Source: Faecalibacterium sp. UBA1771
Lineage (GTDB): Bacteria; Bacillota; Clostridia; Oscillospirales; Ruminococcaceae
Assembly (NCBI GenBank): GCA_002315315.1
Contig: DCGT01000048.1
Coordinates: forward strand, 1-13,273
DNA: 13,273 nt
Reading direction: 5' to 3'
Numbering within the stretch: position 1 is the stretch's first letter; every line of letters begins with the position of its first letter. Below the pieces are notes generated by a model. That model was given only the letters and a program-made list of their open reading frames with translations. It made no database searches and was not told the DNA's origin. The position numbers and the translations under genes were made by a program. Positions 7,861 to 13,273 of this stretch are shown in pieces.

Positions 7861-7889
7861 ATTATAAACCGACTGTATAAAGCTGTCAA
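7861..7889 (-). promoter_or_regulatory. Consensus sigma-A promoter of typA
   Basis: On the minus strand TTGACA (7889-7884) and TATAAT (7866-7861) are separated by exactly 17 bases, a perfect match to consensus in both hexamers. Transcription should start at about 7855-7854, giving a leader of about 73 bases. Confidence 0.85.
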
Positions 7890-7947
7890 GCAAATATCTT
7901 CTCATAATACGGTATTGTAAAAAGTTTTATAATTCTTTGTGAAATAC

Positions 7948-7976
7948 AAGACAAACCGAAACAAATATTGTATAAT
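7948..7976 (+). promoter_or_regulatory. Probable promoter of the GntR-esterase-flavoprotein operon
   Basis: AAGACA (7948-7953) and TATAAT (7971-7976) are 17 bases apart. The -10 is perfect and the -35 matches 4 of 6. The predicted start near 7983 is just upstream of a palindrome. It fires away from the typA promoter in the same 236-base intergenic region. Confidence 0.6.
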
Positions 7977-7991
7977 ATGATTATTCATATT

Positions 7992-8001
7992 CGGTTAACC
8001 G
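7992..8001 (+). promoter_or_regulatory. Palindrome CGGTTAACCG, candidate operator of the GntR gene
   Basis: This is a perfect 10-bp palindrome placed about 10 bases after the predicted transcription start and just before the ribosome site of a GntR-type regulator gene. GntR proteins often bind short palindromes near their own promoters, so autoregulation is a reasonable inference. No second copy of this exact motif was noticed in the window. Confidence 0.4.
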
Positions 8002-8004
8002 GCA

Positions 8005-8010
8005 AAGGAG
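8005..8010 (+). promoter_or_regulatory. Ribosome binding site that fixes a TTG start
   Basis: AAGGAG at 8005-8010 lies 7 bases before TTG at 8018. The reading frame immediately gives the conserved GntR opening (NDSLPLYIQIYDKI), and no ATG lies nearby, so the TTG start is well supported. Confidence 0.8.
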
Positions 8011-8017
8011 CAACGAT

Positions 8018-9481
8018 TTGAACGACTCGCTTCCTCTTTATATACAAATTTACGATAAAATTTCGGATAAAATTTTCGTAGGCGAATATCCCGCACAGTC
8101 CAAGCTGCCATCCCTGCTTGATATCTGCGATATGTACGACGTTTCCCGCATCACCGCCCGCGCCGCGGTGCAAAAGCTGAGCGACGACGGTCTTGTGCAT
8201 ATGCAACGCGGGCGCACGGCGACCGTTGCGACCATAGACGAGCTGAGAGAACGGGGCAGATACGATGTATGGCTTTCAAGGCGTTACCCGTCGATTCACC
8301 AGCTCTGTGAAATAGACCGTCTGAGTCTGCCCGATTTAGTTGTTTTTCTCGCTCACTGTGCCGACAAAAGCTTCGTCGCCGAGGCAGATGCGATACTTCG
8401 CCGCTATAAATCCGCAAATGCAAGAGATTGCTGTCGCGGTCTTTCGGAGTTCTATATCCTGCTCGCCAAGACGTCGGGCAACGAGCTTATCGAGTCGCTT
8501 GTGCGCGACAAATTCGACTTCGTCACAACTGCGGTTGTAGCCATTTCCGATTTTGACGAATTCATAAATTCACAGTTTCATGGTGAATTTACGTTGCTGC
8601 GGCGCATTTTGGGTCTTATTGTTTCGCAAAGCTACGACGAGCTTTATGATCTTCTGACCGAAAGCATAGGTTTTTTCGGAGATTTGTTCAACGGTTACGC
8701 CAAACCGTTTTACGACGGAATCGGCAGCCGCCAGTACGATTGGAAGATGAAAAAGAACAACAACTTTTACTATTCCAAGTTTTCCGACGATATGATTATC
8801 CGCATTGCCTGCGGATTTTTCAAAAACGGAGACCTGCTGCCGTCCGAACAAAAGCTGACAGAGCGGTACGGCGTTTCACTTATTTCGGTGCGCAAGGGCT
8901 TAAAGCGCCTGTCCGAGCTGGGCGTTATCAAGACAGTAAACGGCAAGGGATCATTTGTCACCTACAACGAGGCTGTCGGTCCCGAGCTTGAGCCGGAGCG
9001 CCTTGAATTCGTCTCGCGCCGTATGACGGAGGCGATACAGTGCCTTGCATTGCTGATAAAGAGCTTTTCGGCAAAGGCCTTCGAGAACAGCTCCGACTCG
9101 ACGCGTTCTGACCTCATCTACCGAATAAAACAAATTTCCGCACTTGAGAAAAGAACATACATTCAGGTTCCTATGATTATGTCCGACTTTGTTTCATATT
9201 TTATCGGATATGATATAATGGGCGAAGCGATGTCTCAGATGGAAGCCCTAATCTGCCGCTGGGTCTACTACAACTCCGCAACCAGCAGCGTTGTAGATAG
9301 CAGATACCGCGAACGCATTTTAGAGCTTGACGATATGGCGGTAAAATCGCTGAGAGATGCCGACTCAGATACGTTTGCAAAGGCAGGTATAGGTCATTTG
9401 AGAATCCTTATGGAATATCTGACCGAATTTCGGCAGAACAGCGGTTTTGATAATAAAATAGTGTTCCCGTTTGAGGAATAA
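8018..9481 (+). CDS. GntR-type regulator with two winged-helix domains in one chain
   Basis: This encodes a 487-aa cytosolic transcription regulator. The first winged helix spans about residues 5-70 (PLYIQIYDKI, then KLPSLLDICDMYDVSRITARAAVQ and the RGR turn of the wing). About 180 mainly helical residues follow. A second winged helix spans about 254-315 (LLPSEQKLTERYGVSLISVRKGL, then GKGSF in the wing), followed by about 170 more helical residues. Each half is therefore a DNA-binding domain plus a helical, FCD/FadR-like ligand or dimer domain. Ordinary GntR proteins are about 230-250 aa with one winged helix and act as dimers, so this looks like a fused tandem pair. It starts at TTG with a strong ribosome site. 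Its gene leads a probable operon with an esterase and a flavoprotein, which it likely controls. The effector is unknown. Confidence 0.9.
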   Translation: MNDSLPLYIQIYDKISDKIFVGEYPAQSKLPSLLDICDMYDVSRITARAAVQKLSDDGLVHMQRGRTATVATIDELRERGRYDVWLSRRYPSIHQLCEIDRLSLPDLVVFLAHCADKSFVAEADAILRRYKSANARDCCRGLSEFYILLAKTSGNELIESLVRDKFDFVTTAVVAISDFDEFINSQFHGEFTLLRRILGLIVSQSYDELYDLLTESIGFFGDLFNGYAKPFYDGIGSRQYDWKMKKNNNFYYSKFSDDMIIRIACGFFKNGDLLPSEQKLTERYGVSLISVRKGLKRLSELGVIKTVNGKGSFVTYNEAVGPELEPERLEFVSRRMTEAIQCLALLIKSFSAKAFENSSDSTRSDLIYRIKQISALEKRTYIQVPMIMSDFVSYFIGYDIMGEAMSQMEALICRWVYYNSATSSVVDSRYRERILELDDMAVKSLRDADSDTFAKAGIGHLRILMEYLTEFRQNSGFDNKIVFPFEE

Positions 9482-9488
9482 AACCGAC

Positions 9489-9518
9489 ATACATTATCTG
9501 CAAAATTATGTAATGTAT
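9489..9518 (+). promoter_or_regulatory. Inverted repeat between the regulator and esterase genes
   Basis: ATACATTA (9489-9496) and TAATGTAT (9511-9518) form a perfect 8-base inverted repeat with a 14-base spacer, in the 107-base gap before the esterase. It is AT-rich with no T-run, so it is not a terminator. No good separate promoter was found in this gap. It may be a regulator-binding site or an mRNA structure. Confidence 0.45.
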
Positions 9519-9588
9519 AGTTCGGAATACCATTCCCATAAAACATATAGACGCGGCGCAATAAGTCCGCACAGGAGGTAGTTTATTT

Positions 9589-10563
9589 ATGTCCAAGAGA
9601 TGTTGGAGAAAGGATCACCCCGACGTTAAAACCAATGGCAGGAGAGGATTTTTCGACGTTCCCTACGGCACCGTTTCACCGGCACAAAAGTTCGATTTGT
9701 GGCTTCCCTCAAAGAGCGATGTTCCCGGCAGAGAAAACGGACCGTTCCCCGTTATTGTTGCGATACACGGCGGCGGATTTTCGGGAGGCACCAAGCGTCG
9801 TGAGGATATGCTGCTGCCTATGCTCAACGGACTTCGCAAGGGATATGCCGTTGCTTCCGTCGAGTACCGAATGACAGACGAGGTCACCTTTCCCGATCCG
9901 GTCCGTGATATCAAGCGAGCCATTCGTTTTCTGCGTGCCAACGCCGCCAAGCTTATGATAGACCCCGAAAGAATCGTGACGTGGGGCGGGTCGGCAGGCG
10001 GTTATCTTACCTGCATGAGCGCGGTTTTCGACGGTGTTACGCTGTTTGATGACCCGACCGACCCCAACCTCAATGTTCCCGCATACATCGCCGGAGCAGT
10101 AGGCTGGTATTCGCTCACCAACTGTGTGACTGCCGATTATTTCCTTGAAATGAACAGCTTTGTGACGTCGGCGCTTTACGGTGATACTCCCGACGTAGAC
10201 AATGACTACTGCTTTGCCGAGCCGGTAGCCGAGTATACCGAGTTCCCGTTTATGAACCTGCCCGACAGTATTCTCCGCCGATTCCTCGGTGATTACTGGT
10301 CGGTCGACCGTGCCGGATTTGCCGACCCCAATACCTATATCAACGAAAACACCGCTCCCATTTTGCTGCAGCACGGAACACGCGATGAGATTGTACCTAT
10401 GCAGCATTCCATAGAATTTGCCATGAACATCAATCACATCTGCGGCGACAACAGAGCGATTTTGGAGCTTATCCCCGATGCTATTCACAGCTCGGTGCTT
10501 TTTGAAACAAGTCAGAATATCAACAGAGTATTCAACTTTATCGACAGCATCTGCGGAAGGTAA
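9589..10563 (+). CDS. Alpha/beta hydrolase, HSL/BD-FAE-type esterase
   Basis: This encodes a 324-aa serine hydrolase, probably a cytosolic carboxylesterase, as no signal peptide is seen. The oxyanion-hole motif HGGGF is at 60-64 and the nucleophile elbow GGSAGG is at 133-138 with S135 as nucleophile. The acid is probably D266 in HGTRDEIVP and the base H300 in DAIHSS, so the catalytic triad is complete. About 70 residues between the elbow and the final strands form a lid-like insertion rich in aromatic and acidic residues. The substrate is unknown; plausible ones are acetylated or feruloylated sugars or small carboxylic esters. AGGAGG lies 10 bases before the ATG. It sits 107 bases after the regulator gene and 6 bases before the flavoprotein gene, which implies a shared transcript. 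Confidence 0.9.
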   Translation: MSKRCWRKDHPDVKTNGRRGFFDVPYGTVSPAQKFDLWLPSKSDVPGRENGPFPVIVAIHGGGFSGGTKRREDMLLPMLNGLRKGYAVASVEYRMTDEVTFPDPVRDIKRAIRFLRANAAKLMIDPERIVTWGGSAGGYLTCMSAVFDGVTLFDDPTDPNLNVPAYIAGAVGWYSLTNCVTADYFLEMNSFVTSALYGDTPDVDNDYCFAEPVAEYTEFPFMNLPDSILRRFLGDYWSVDRAGFADPNTYINENTAPILLQHGTRDEIVPMQHSIEFAMNINHICGDNRAILELIPDAIHSSVLFETSQNINRVFNFIDSICGR

Positions 10564-10569
10564 ACGGAT

Positions 10570-11112
10570 ATGAAAATATTGGTTTTAACCGGCAGTCCGC
10601 ACGCCAACGGAACCACGGCTGTACTCACCGAGCAGTTTATCGGCGGCGCGGCGGAAGCCGGTCACGAGGTCACGCGTTTTGACTGTGCCAAGCTGAATAT
10701 CGGCGGCTGTCTTGCCTGTGATGCCTGCGGAAACGACGGTGAATGTGTTCAGAAGGACGATATGTCGAAAATAGTCCCAGCTCTGCTCGAAGCCGAGCTG
10801 GTCGTATTCGTCACCCCGCTTTATTATTTCGGTATGAGCTCTCAGCTCAAAAGGGTAATCGACCGGTTTTATTCGGTCAACACCCGCCTTTGCAATGACG
10901 CAAAGTCTGCAATGCTGATTGCCGCCTGCGGAGACGAGGATGTTCGCGTGCTTGAGCCGCTTGTTATGCAGTACCGAGCAATGCTTGACTACCTCGGTTG
11001 GCGGGAAGACGGAATGGTGCTCGCCAATGGTATGGAAACCCGCAGCGACGTAATTAAGTCATCGTTCCCCTCGCTCGCATACGAGCTGGGACATTTTGCC
11101 GGAGACAATTAA
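10570..11112 (+). CDS. Flavodoxin-like NAD(P)H-dependent FMN reductase / iron-sulfur flavoprotein
   Basis: This encodes a 180-aa cytosolic flavoprotein of the NADPH-dependent FMN reductase superfamily. The N-terminal phosphate-binding loop for FMN is TGSPHANGTT (7-16), and the second flavin-contact segment is TPLYYFGMSSQLKRVIDRF. A cysteine cluster C47, C50, C53 and C59 (CX2CX2CX5C) matches the compact motif of Isf-type proteins, which bind a 4Fe-4S cluster next to FMN. An oxygen- or radical-related electron-transfer role in an anaerobe is therefore likely, though some relatives keep the cysteines without a proven cluster. The ATG is 6 bases after the esterase stop, and its ribosome site GGAAGG lies inside the end of that gene, which indicates translational coupling. 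It may reduce the esterase product or act as a general quinone or nitro reductase; this is inference. Confidence 0.88.
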   Translation: MKILVLTGSPHANGTTAVLTEQFIGGAAEAGHEVTRFDCAKLNIGGCLACDACGNDGECVQKDDMSKIVPALLEAELVVFVTPLYYFGMSSQLKRVIDRFYSVNTRLCNDAKSAMLIAACGDEDVRVLEPLVMQYRAMLDYLGWREDGMVLANGMETRSDVIKSSFPSLAYELGHFAGDN

Positions 11113-11158
11113 ACACTTCCGATAAAGACATTTTCTTTTCATATATTTGCTCCTTTTA

Positions 11159-11188
11159 CAAAAAGCTCCCAAAAGAGGGAGCTTTTTG
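11159..11188 (+). terminator. Strong intrinsic terminator of the GntR-esterase-flavoprotein operon
   Basis: CAAAAAGCTCCC (11159-11170) pairs perfectly with GGGAGCTTTTTG (11177-11188), a 12-bp stem with a 6-base loop and the T-run in the 3' arm. It lies 46 bases after the flavoprotein stop. Its symmetry would let it work in both directions. Confidence 0.92.
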
Positions 11189-11251
11189 TATTTCGTAAAA
11201 ATGCGGCTGTTTGCTGCAAATTTGCGACTTTTTATTTGAAATACGTTGTTG

Positions 11252-11257
11252 TATAAT
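11252..11257 (+). promoter_or_regulatory. Probable -10 box of the vanY-like gene
   Basis: A perfect TATAAT preceded by TTG lies 45 bases before the start codon. At 17 bases upstream only TTTTTA is seen, so the -35 is weak. The same TTGTATAAT string forms the -10 of the GntR promoter. Confidence 0.5.
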
Positions 11258-11302
11258 AGCAATTATAGGTTTTATTTCATTATCGACGAAAGGAAATAAC
11301 AA

Positions 11303-12091
11303 ATGCGTAAGATATTGATTGTCGTCTTTGCCCTGTGCATACTGCTTTGCGGCTGTTCTCAGGCAAGCTTGAAGATAAGCTCACAGAAAATTTCACTGCC
11401 TGATAAAACCGAGTCCGATGTGCCGGAATCTACGCTGACCGAGCCGGAAGAGCCGACTGAGGAAAACGAGGAAGAAGCGAAAGAGCCGGAACAGCAGTCC
11501 GCCGAAATAAAATACAATCAGCAGACCGAAAAAACGGAAGCCTCTTCAAAGGGCGTCGTACCCTATGTCGGCGCCGACGGCGCATACTATATCGACCTTG
11601 AAGGAGTGACGGTACTGCTCGTAAACAAGGAATATGCTCTGCCGTCCGATTTCGGCGGTGAAAATGAGAAAGCTAACGCTGCTCTAAACAATATGTACGG
11701 TCACGCCTACGATGACGGAATCATTCTGTGGACAGCCTCAGGATACCGTAGCTACAGCTATCAATATGACCTTTACAATTCATATATTGCCAAATACGGT
11801 CAGGAATACACCGACACCATCTCGGCAAAGGCGGGACATTCCGAGCACCAGAGCGGTCTTGCCTTCGATATAAACAGTCTGTCCGATAGCTTCGCCAATA
11901 CCAAGGAATATGCGTGGCTTGTCGAAAACTGTGCCGACTACGGGTTTATCCTGCGCTATACACCCAACGGCAAGGAATCTACGGGATATATGTATGAGCC
12001 ATGGCACTACCGCTATATCGGCGACGCCACCCTCGCCCGTCACATTATGGACAGCGGTCTGTCACTCGAGCAGTATGCCGGACTTGCTTAA
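11303..12091 (+). CDS. VanY-type D-alanyl-D-alanine carboxypeptidase lipoprotein
   Basis: This encodes a 262-aa zinc peptidase (family M15B) that trims the terminal D-Ala from peptidoglycan stem peptides outside the membrane. The signal peptide (MRKILIVVFALCILLCGC) ends in a lipobox with C18 as the lipid-bearing cysteine, so the protein is anchored on the outer face of the membrane. Residues of about 28-80 form an acidic E/P/T-rich linker across the wall. The catalytic domain follows, with SGYRSYSYQ, then GHSEHQSGLAFD (zinc ligands H182 and D189) and EPWHYRYIG (catalytic E232, zinc ligand H235). All key residues are present. No vanR/S/H/A/X-like genes lie nearby, so this is probably a housekeeping wall enzyme, not part of a glycopeptide-resistance cluster. 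AAAGGA lies just before the ATG. Monocistronic between two terminator-like hairpins. Confidence 0.93.
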   Translation: MRKILIVVFALCILLCGCSQASLKISSQKISLPDKTESDVPESTLTEPEEPTEENEEEAKEPEQQSAEIKYNQQTEKTEASSKGVVPYVGADGAYYIDLEGVTVLLVNKEYALPSDFGGENEKANAALNNMYGHAYDDGIILWTASGYRSYSYQYDLYNSYIAKYGQEYTDTISAKAGHSEHQSGLAFDINSLSDSFANTKEYAWLVENCADYGFILRYTPNGKESTGYMYEPWHYRYIGDATLARHIMDSGLSLEQYAGLA

Positions 12092-12139
12092 TCCGAACCG
12101 ATTATTATTTTTAAACCTCGTAAATACCGTTATGTTCAA

Positions 12140-12168
12140 TTGCCCTCTCCGTTCGTTTGGGAGGGCAA
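12140..12168 (+). terminator. Stem-loop after the vanY-like gene
   Basis: TTGCCCTCTC (12140-12149) pairs with GGGAGGGCAA (12159-12168), a 10-bp stem with one G-U pair and a 9-base loop, 48 bases after the stop codon. It is G/C-rich and stable, but CTGAAAAACGG follows instead of a T-run. It may mark the transcript 3' end without being a classical intrinsic terminator. Confidence 0.45.
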
Positions 12169-12211
12169 CTGAAAAACGGATTTGTCTGACAGCGAGATTT
12201 GGCAAAAAGGC

Positions 12212-12239
12212 TTGACGAAAACAATAAATATGCTATAAT
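12212..12239 (+). promoter_or_regulatory. Extended -10 promoter of tRNA-Ser
   Basis: TTGACG (12212-12217) is followed 16 bases later by TATAAT (12234-12239), which is preceded by TGC to give the extended -10 form TGnTATAAT. The distance to the tRNA 5' end is 22 bases, so the precursor would have a leader of about 15 bases. Confidence 0.8.
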
Positions 12240-12261
12240 ATATTGTGCTGAAATAATATTT

Positions 12262-12350
12262 GGATAGGTATCGAAGTGGTCATAACGGCCCTGACTCGAA
12301 ATCAGGTGACGGGCAACCGTCCGTGGGTTCGAATCCCACCCTATCCGCCA
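12262..12350 (+). tRNA. tRNA-Ser (anticodon CGA)
   Basis: This is a class II tRNA of 89 bases including an encoded CCA. The acceptor arms GGATAGG (12262-12268) and CCTATCC (12340-12346) pair fully. G at 12347 is the serine-type discriminator base and CCA occupies 12348-12350. The anticodon arm CCTGA/TCAGG encloses the loop CTCGAAA, which puts CGA at 12297-12299 to read UCG. The long variable arm (GACGGGCAACCGTC) is the serine hallmark, and the T arm GTGGG-TTCGAAT-CCCAC is intact. It has its own promoter and terminator, so it is a single-gene unit. The small open frame across it is only a translation of the tRNA. Confidence 0.97.
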
Positions 12351-12353
12351 TTA

Positions 12354-12391
12354 AACAAGGTGCATCCGCTGAGATGTACCTTGTTTTTATT
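12354..12391 (+). terminator. Intrinsic terminator of tRNA-Ser
   Basis: AACAAGGTGCAT (12354-12365) pairs with ATGTACCTTGTT (12374-12385), a 12-bp stem with one G-U pair and an 8-base loop, followed by TTTATT. It starts 4 bases after the tRNA CCA. Confidence 0.9.
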
Positions 12392-12403
12392 AATGATTCG
12401 CAC

Positions 12404-12432
12404 TTTTCACTACACAACGTATGTGATATAAT
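12404..12432 (+). promoter_or_regulatory. Probable promoter of the MBOAT gene
   Basis: TTTTCA (12404-12409) and TATAAT (12427-12432) are 17 bases apart, and TGA before the -10 gives the extended TGnTATAAT form. It lies just after the tRNA terminator and about 40 bases before the MBOAT start, so the MBOAT gene begins a new transcript. Confidence 0.65.
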
Positions 12433-12472
12433 TATTATGTAATATTATGTATTTACAGTCAGAGGTTAAACC

Positions 12473-13273
12473 ATGCAGATTAACAGTCCCGCTTTTATGC
12501 TGTTTTTTGCGGCGGTCGCGATAGTCTACCTGCTGCTTAAAGGCACGGCGCAAAAGATATTTTTGCTCGCCGCTTCCTATGTTTTTTATGCTTTTTCGAT
12601 GCCGAGATACCTTGTGCTTGTCATCGTTACCGCGGTGCTCGGATATTTTGCCGCAATTTGCATCGAGAAAAAAGGCAGGTGGAGCAAAGCAGTTTTCGTG
12701 CTGTCGGTTGTTTTGCCTATTGCTCTGCTTCTGTTTTTCAAATACAGCGGTTTTATAATAAACCTGTTTGCCGATGAACCGCAGACGGGTTGGATTCTGC
12801 CTCTCGGTATGAGCTTTTATACCTTTCAGCTTGTCGGAGCACTCATTGACATTAACGGCGGCAAGGTCAAGGCGGAACGCAATATCATTGTCTGGCTGCT
12901 CTATATAAGCTTTTTCCCGCAGGTCGTTTCCGGTCCTATCGGACGCGCCGCCGAGCTGCTGCCGCAATACCGTGAAACACAGCGCTTCGACCGTTCTCGA
13001 GTTACGCTCGGTTTGCGCCGTATGCTGGAGGGAGCGTTTCGCAAAATCGTCATTGCCGATTCTCTCGCAATGTTTGTTAACACCGTGCTTGCCGACGTAA
13101 CTGCCTATAAAGGTTTTACGCTCATTGTCACGGCGCTCGGCTACGGTCTGCAGCTTTATTTTGACTTCTCCGGTTATACCTCGATAGCTGTCGGAGCGGC
13201 TCAGGTTCTCGGTATAGAGCTGCGCGAAAATTTCCGCGCTCCGTATCTTGCCGACAATATATCGACCTTTTGG
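12473..13273 (+). CDS. MBOAT family O-acyltransferase (AlgI/DltB-like), 3' end outside the window
   Basis: The first 267 codons of a membrane-bound O-acyltransferase are open to the window edge with no stop. The protein starts MQINSPAFMLFFAAVAIVYLL, and several hydrophobic helices follow. It carries the family segments WILPLGMSFYTFQ, SFFPQVVSGPIGRAAELLPQ and YFDFSGYTSIAVG, and LGIELRENFRAPYLA near the edge. These match the AlgI/PatA branch, which transfers acetyl or other acyl groups onto cell-surface polysaccharides. The catalytic histidine normally lies further downstream, outside the window. The ATG at 12473 has AGAGG 7 bases upstream. Relatives are usually followed by an SGNH-hydrolase-like or AlgJ/AlgX-like partner, which could lie beyond the edge. 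The substrate is unknown. Confidence 0.93.
   Translation, partial: MQINSPAFMLFFAAVAIVYLLLKGTAQKIFLLAASYVFYAFSMPRYLVLVIVTAVLGYFAAICIEKKGRWSKAVFVLSVVLPIALLLFFKYSGFIINLFADEPQTGWILPLGMSFYTFQLVGALIDINGGKVKAERNIIVWLLYISFFPQVVSGPIGRAAELLPQYRETQRFDRSRVTLGLRRMLEGAFRKIVIADSLAMFVNTVLADVTAYKGFTLIVTALGYGLQLYFDFSGYTSIAVGAAQVLGIELRENFRAPYLADNISTFW

Noticed and set aside
9709..10488. 259-codon open frame on the minus strand
   Set aside because: It lies antisense to the esterase gene, whose catalytic motifs are all intact. It has no recognisable domain and no ribosome site, so it is a by-product of codon bias.
11303..12091. Part of a vancomycin-resistance cluster
   Set aside because: The VanY-like enzyme stands alone between terminator-like hairpins, with no VanR, VanS, VanH, VanA or VanX relatives in the window.
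12262..12350. Integration site for a mobile element at tRNA-Ser
   Set aside because: No integrase and no direct repeat of the tRNA 3' end were found in the rest of the window.
12260..12442. Small open reading frame of 60 codons on the plus strand
   Set aside because: It is the translation of tRNA-Ser and its terminator; the tRNA fold is complete, so the frame is not a gene.
12410..12967. 185-codon open frame on the minus strand
   Set aside because: It is antisense to the MBOAT gene and its promoter. The MBOAT frame has clear family motifs and a proper ribosome site.

Overview
The window looks like chromosomal DNA of a low-to-moderate-GC Firmicute, most likely class Clostridia (an Oscillospiraceae/Ruminococcaceae-type gut anaerobe). 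The grounds are strong AGGAGG-type ribosome binding sites, near-consensus sigma-A promoters, frequent GTG/TTG starts, intrinsic terminators with U-tracts, a tRNA gene that encodes its own CCA, and the protein types present. The taxonomic placement is inference from style and gene content; no marker gene fixes the genus.

Layout. (1) 147-1376, minus: a YibE/F-family membrane protein. (2) 1566-5759, plus: two consecutive zinc-ribbon genes of unknown function, a 385-aa soluble protein with a C-terminal double zinc ribbon and a 970-aa protein with an N-terminal zinc ribbon, a very long disordered Q/S/T-rich middle with 11-residue repeats, and three C-terminal membrane helices. (3) 5961-7781, minus: typA/bipA, the ribosome-associated translational GTPase, with its own terminator, a consensus promoter and a terminator-like hairpin inside its leader. 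(4) 8018-11112, plus: a probable operon of an unusual GntR-type regulator with two winged-helix domains in one chain, an alpha/beta-hydrolase esterase and an Isf-like flavoprotein, ended by a strong terminator. (5) 11303-12091, plus: a VanY-type D,D-carboxypeptidase lipoprotein. (6) 12262-12350, plus: tRNA-Ser(CGA) with its own extended -10 promoter and terminator. (7) 12473 to the window end, plus: the start of an MBOAT (AlgI/DltB-type) O-acyltransferase cut by the right edge.

How the genes work together. The clearest functional unit is regulator-esterase-flavoprotein, which looks like a small catabolic or detoxification operon controlled by its first gene. The two zinc-ribbon genes form a second candidate unit with no assignable function. 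The large protein carries about twelve T-x-x-[F/I/L] motifs, which makes it a candidate multi-site docking scaffold, possibly for FHA domains. VanY and MBOAT are independent cell-envelope genes on either side of the tRNA. No mobile element, CRISPR array, prophage gene or rRNA was seen, and no gap between genes exceeds about 235 bases.
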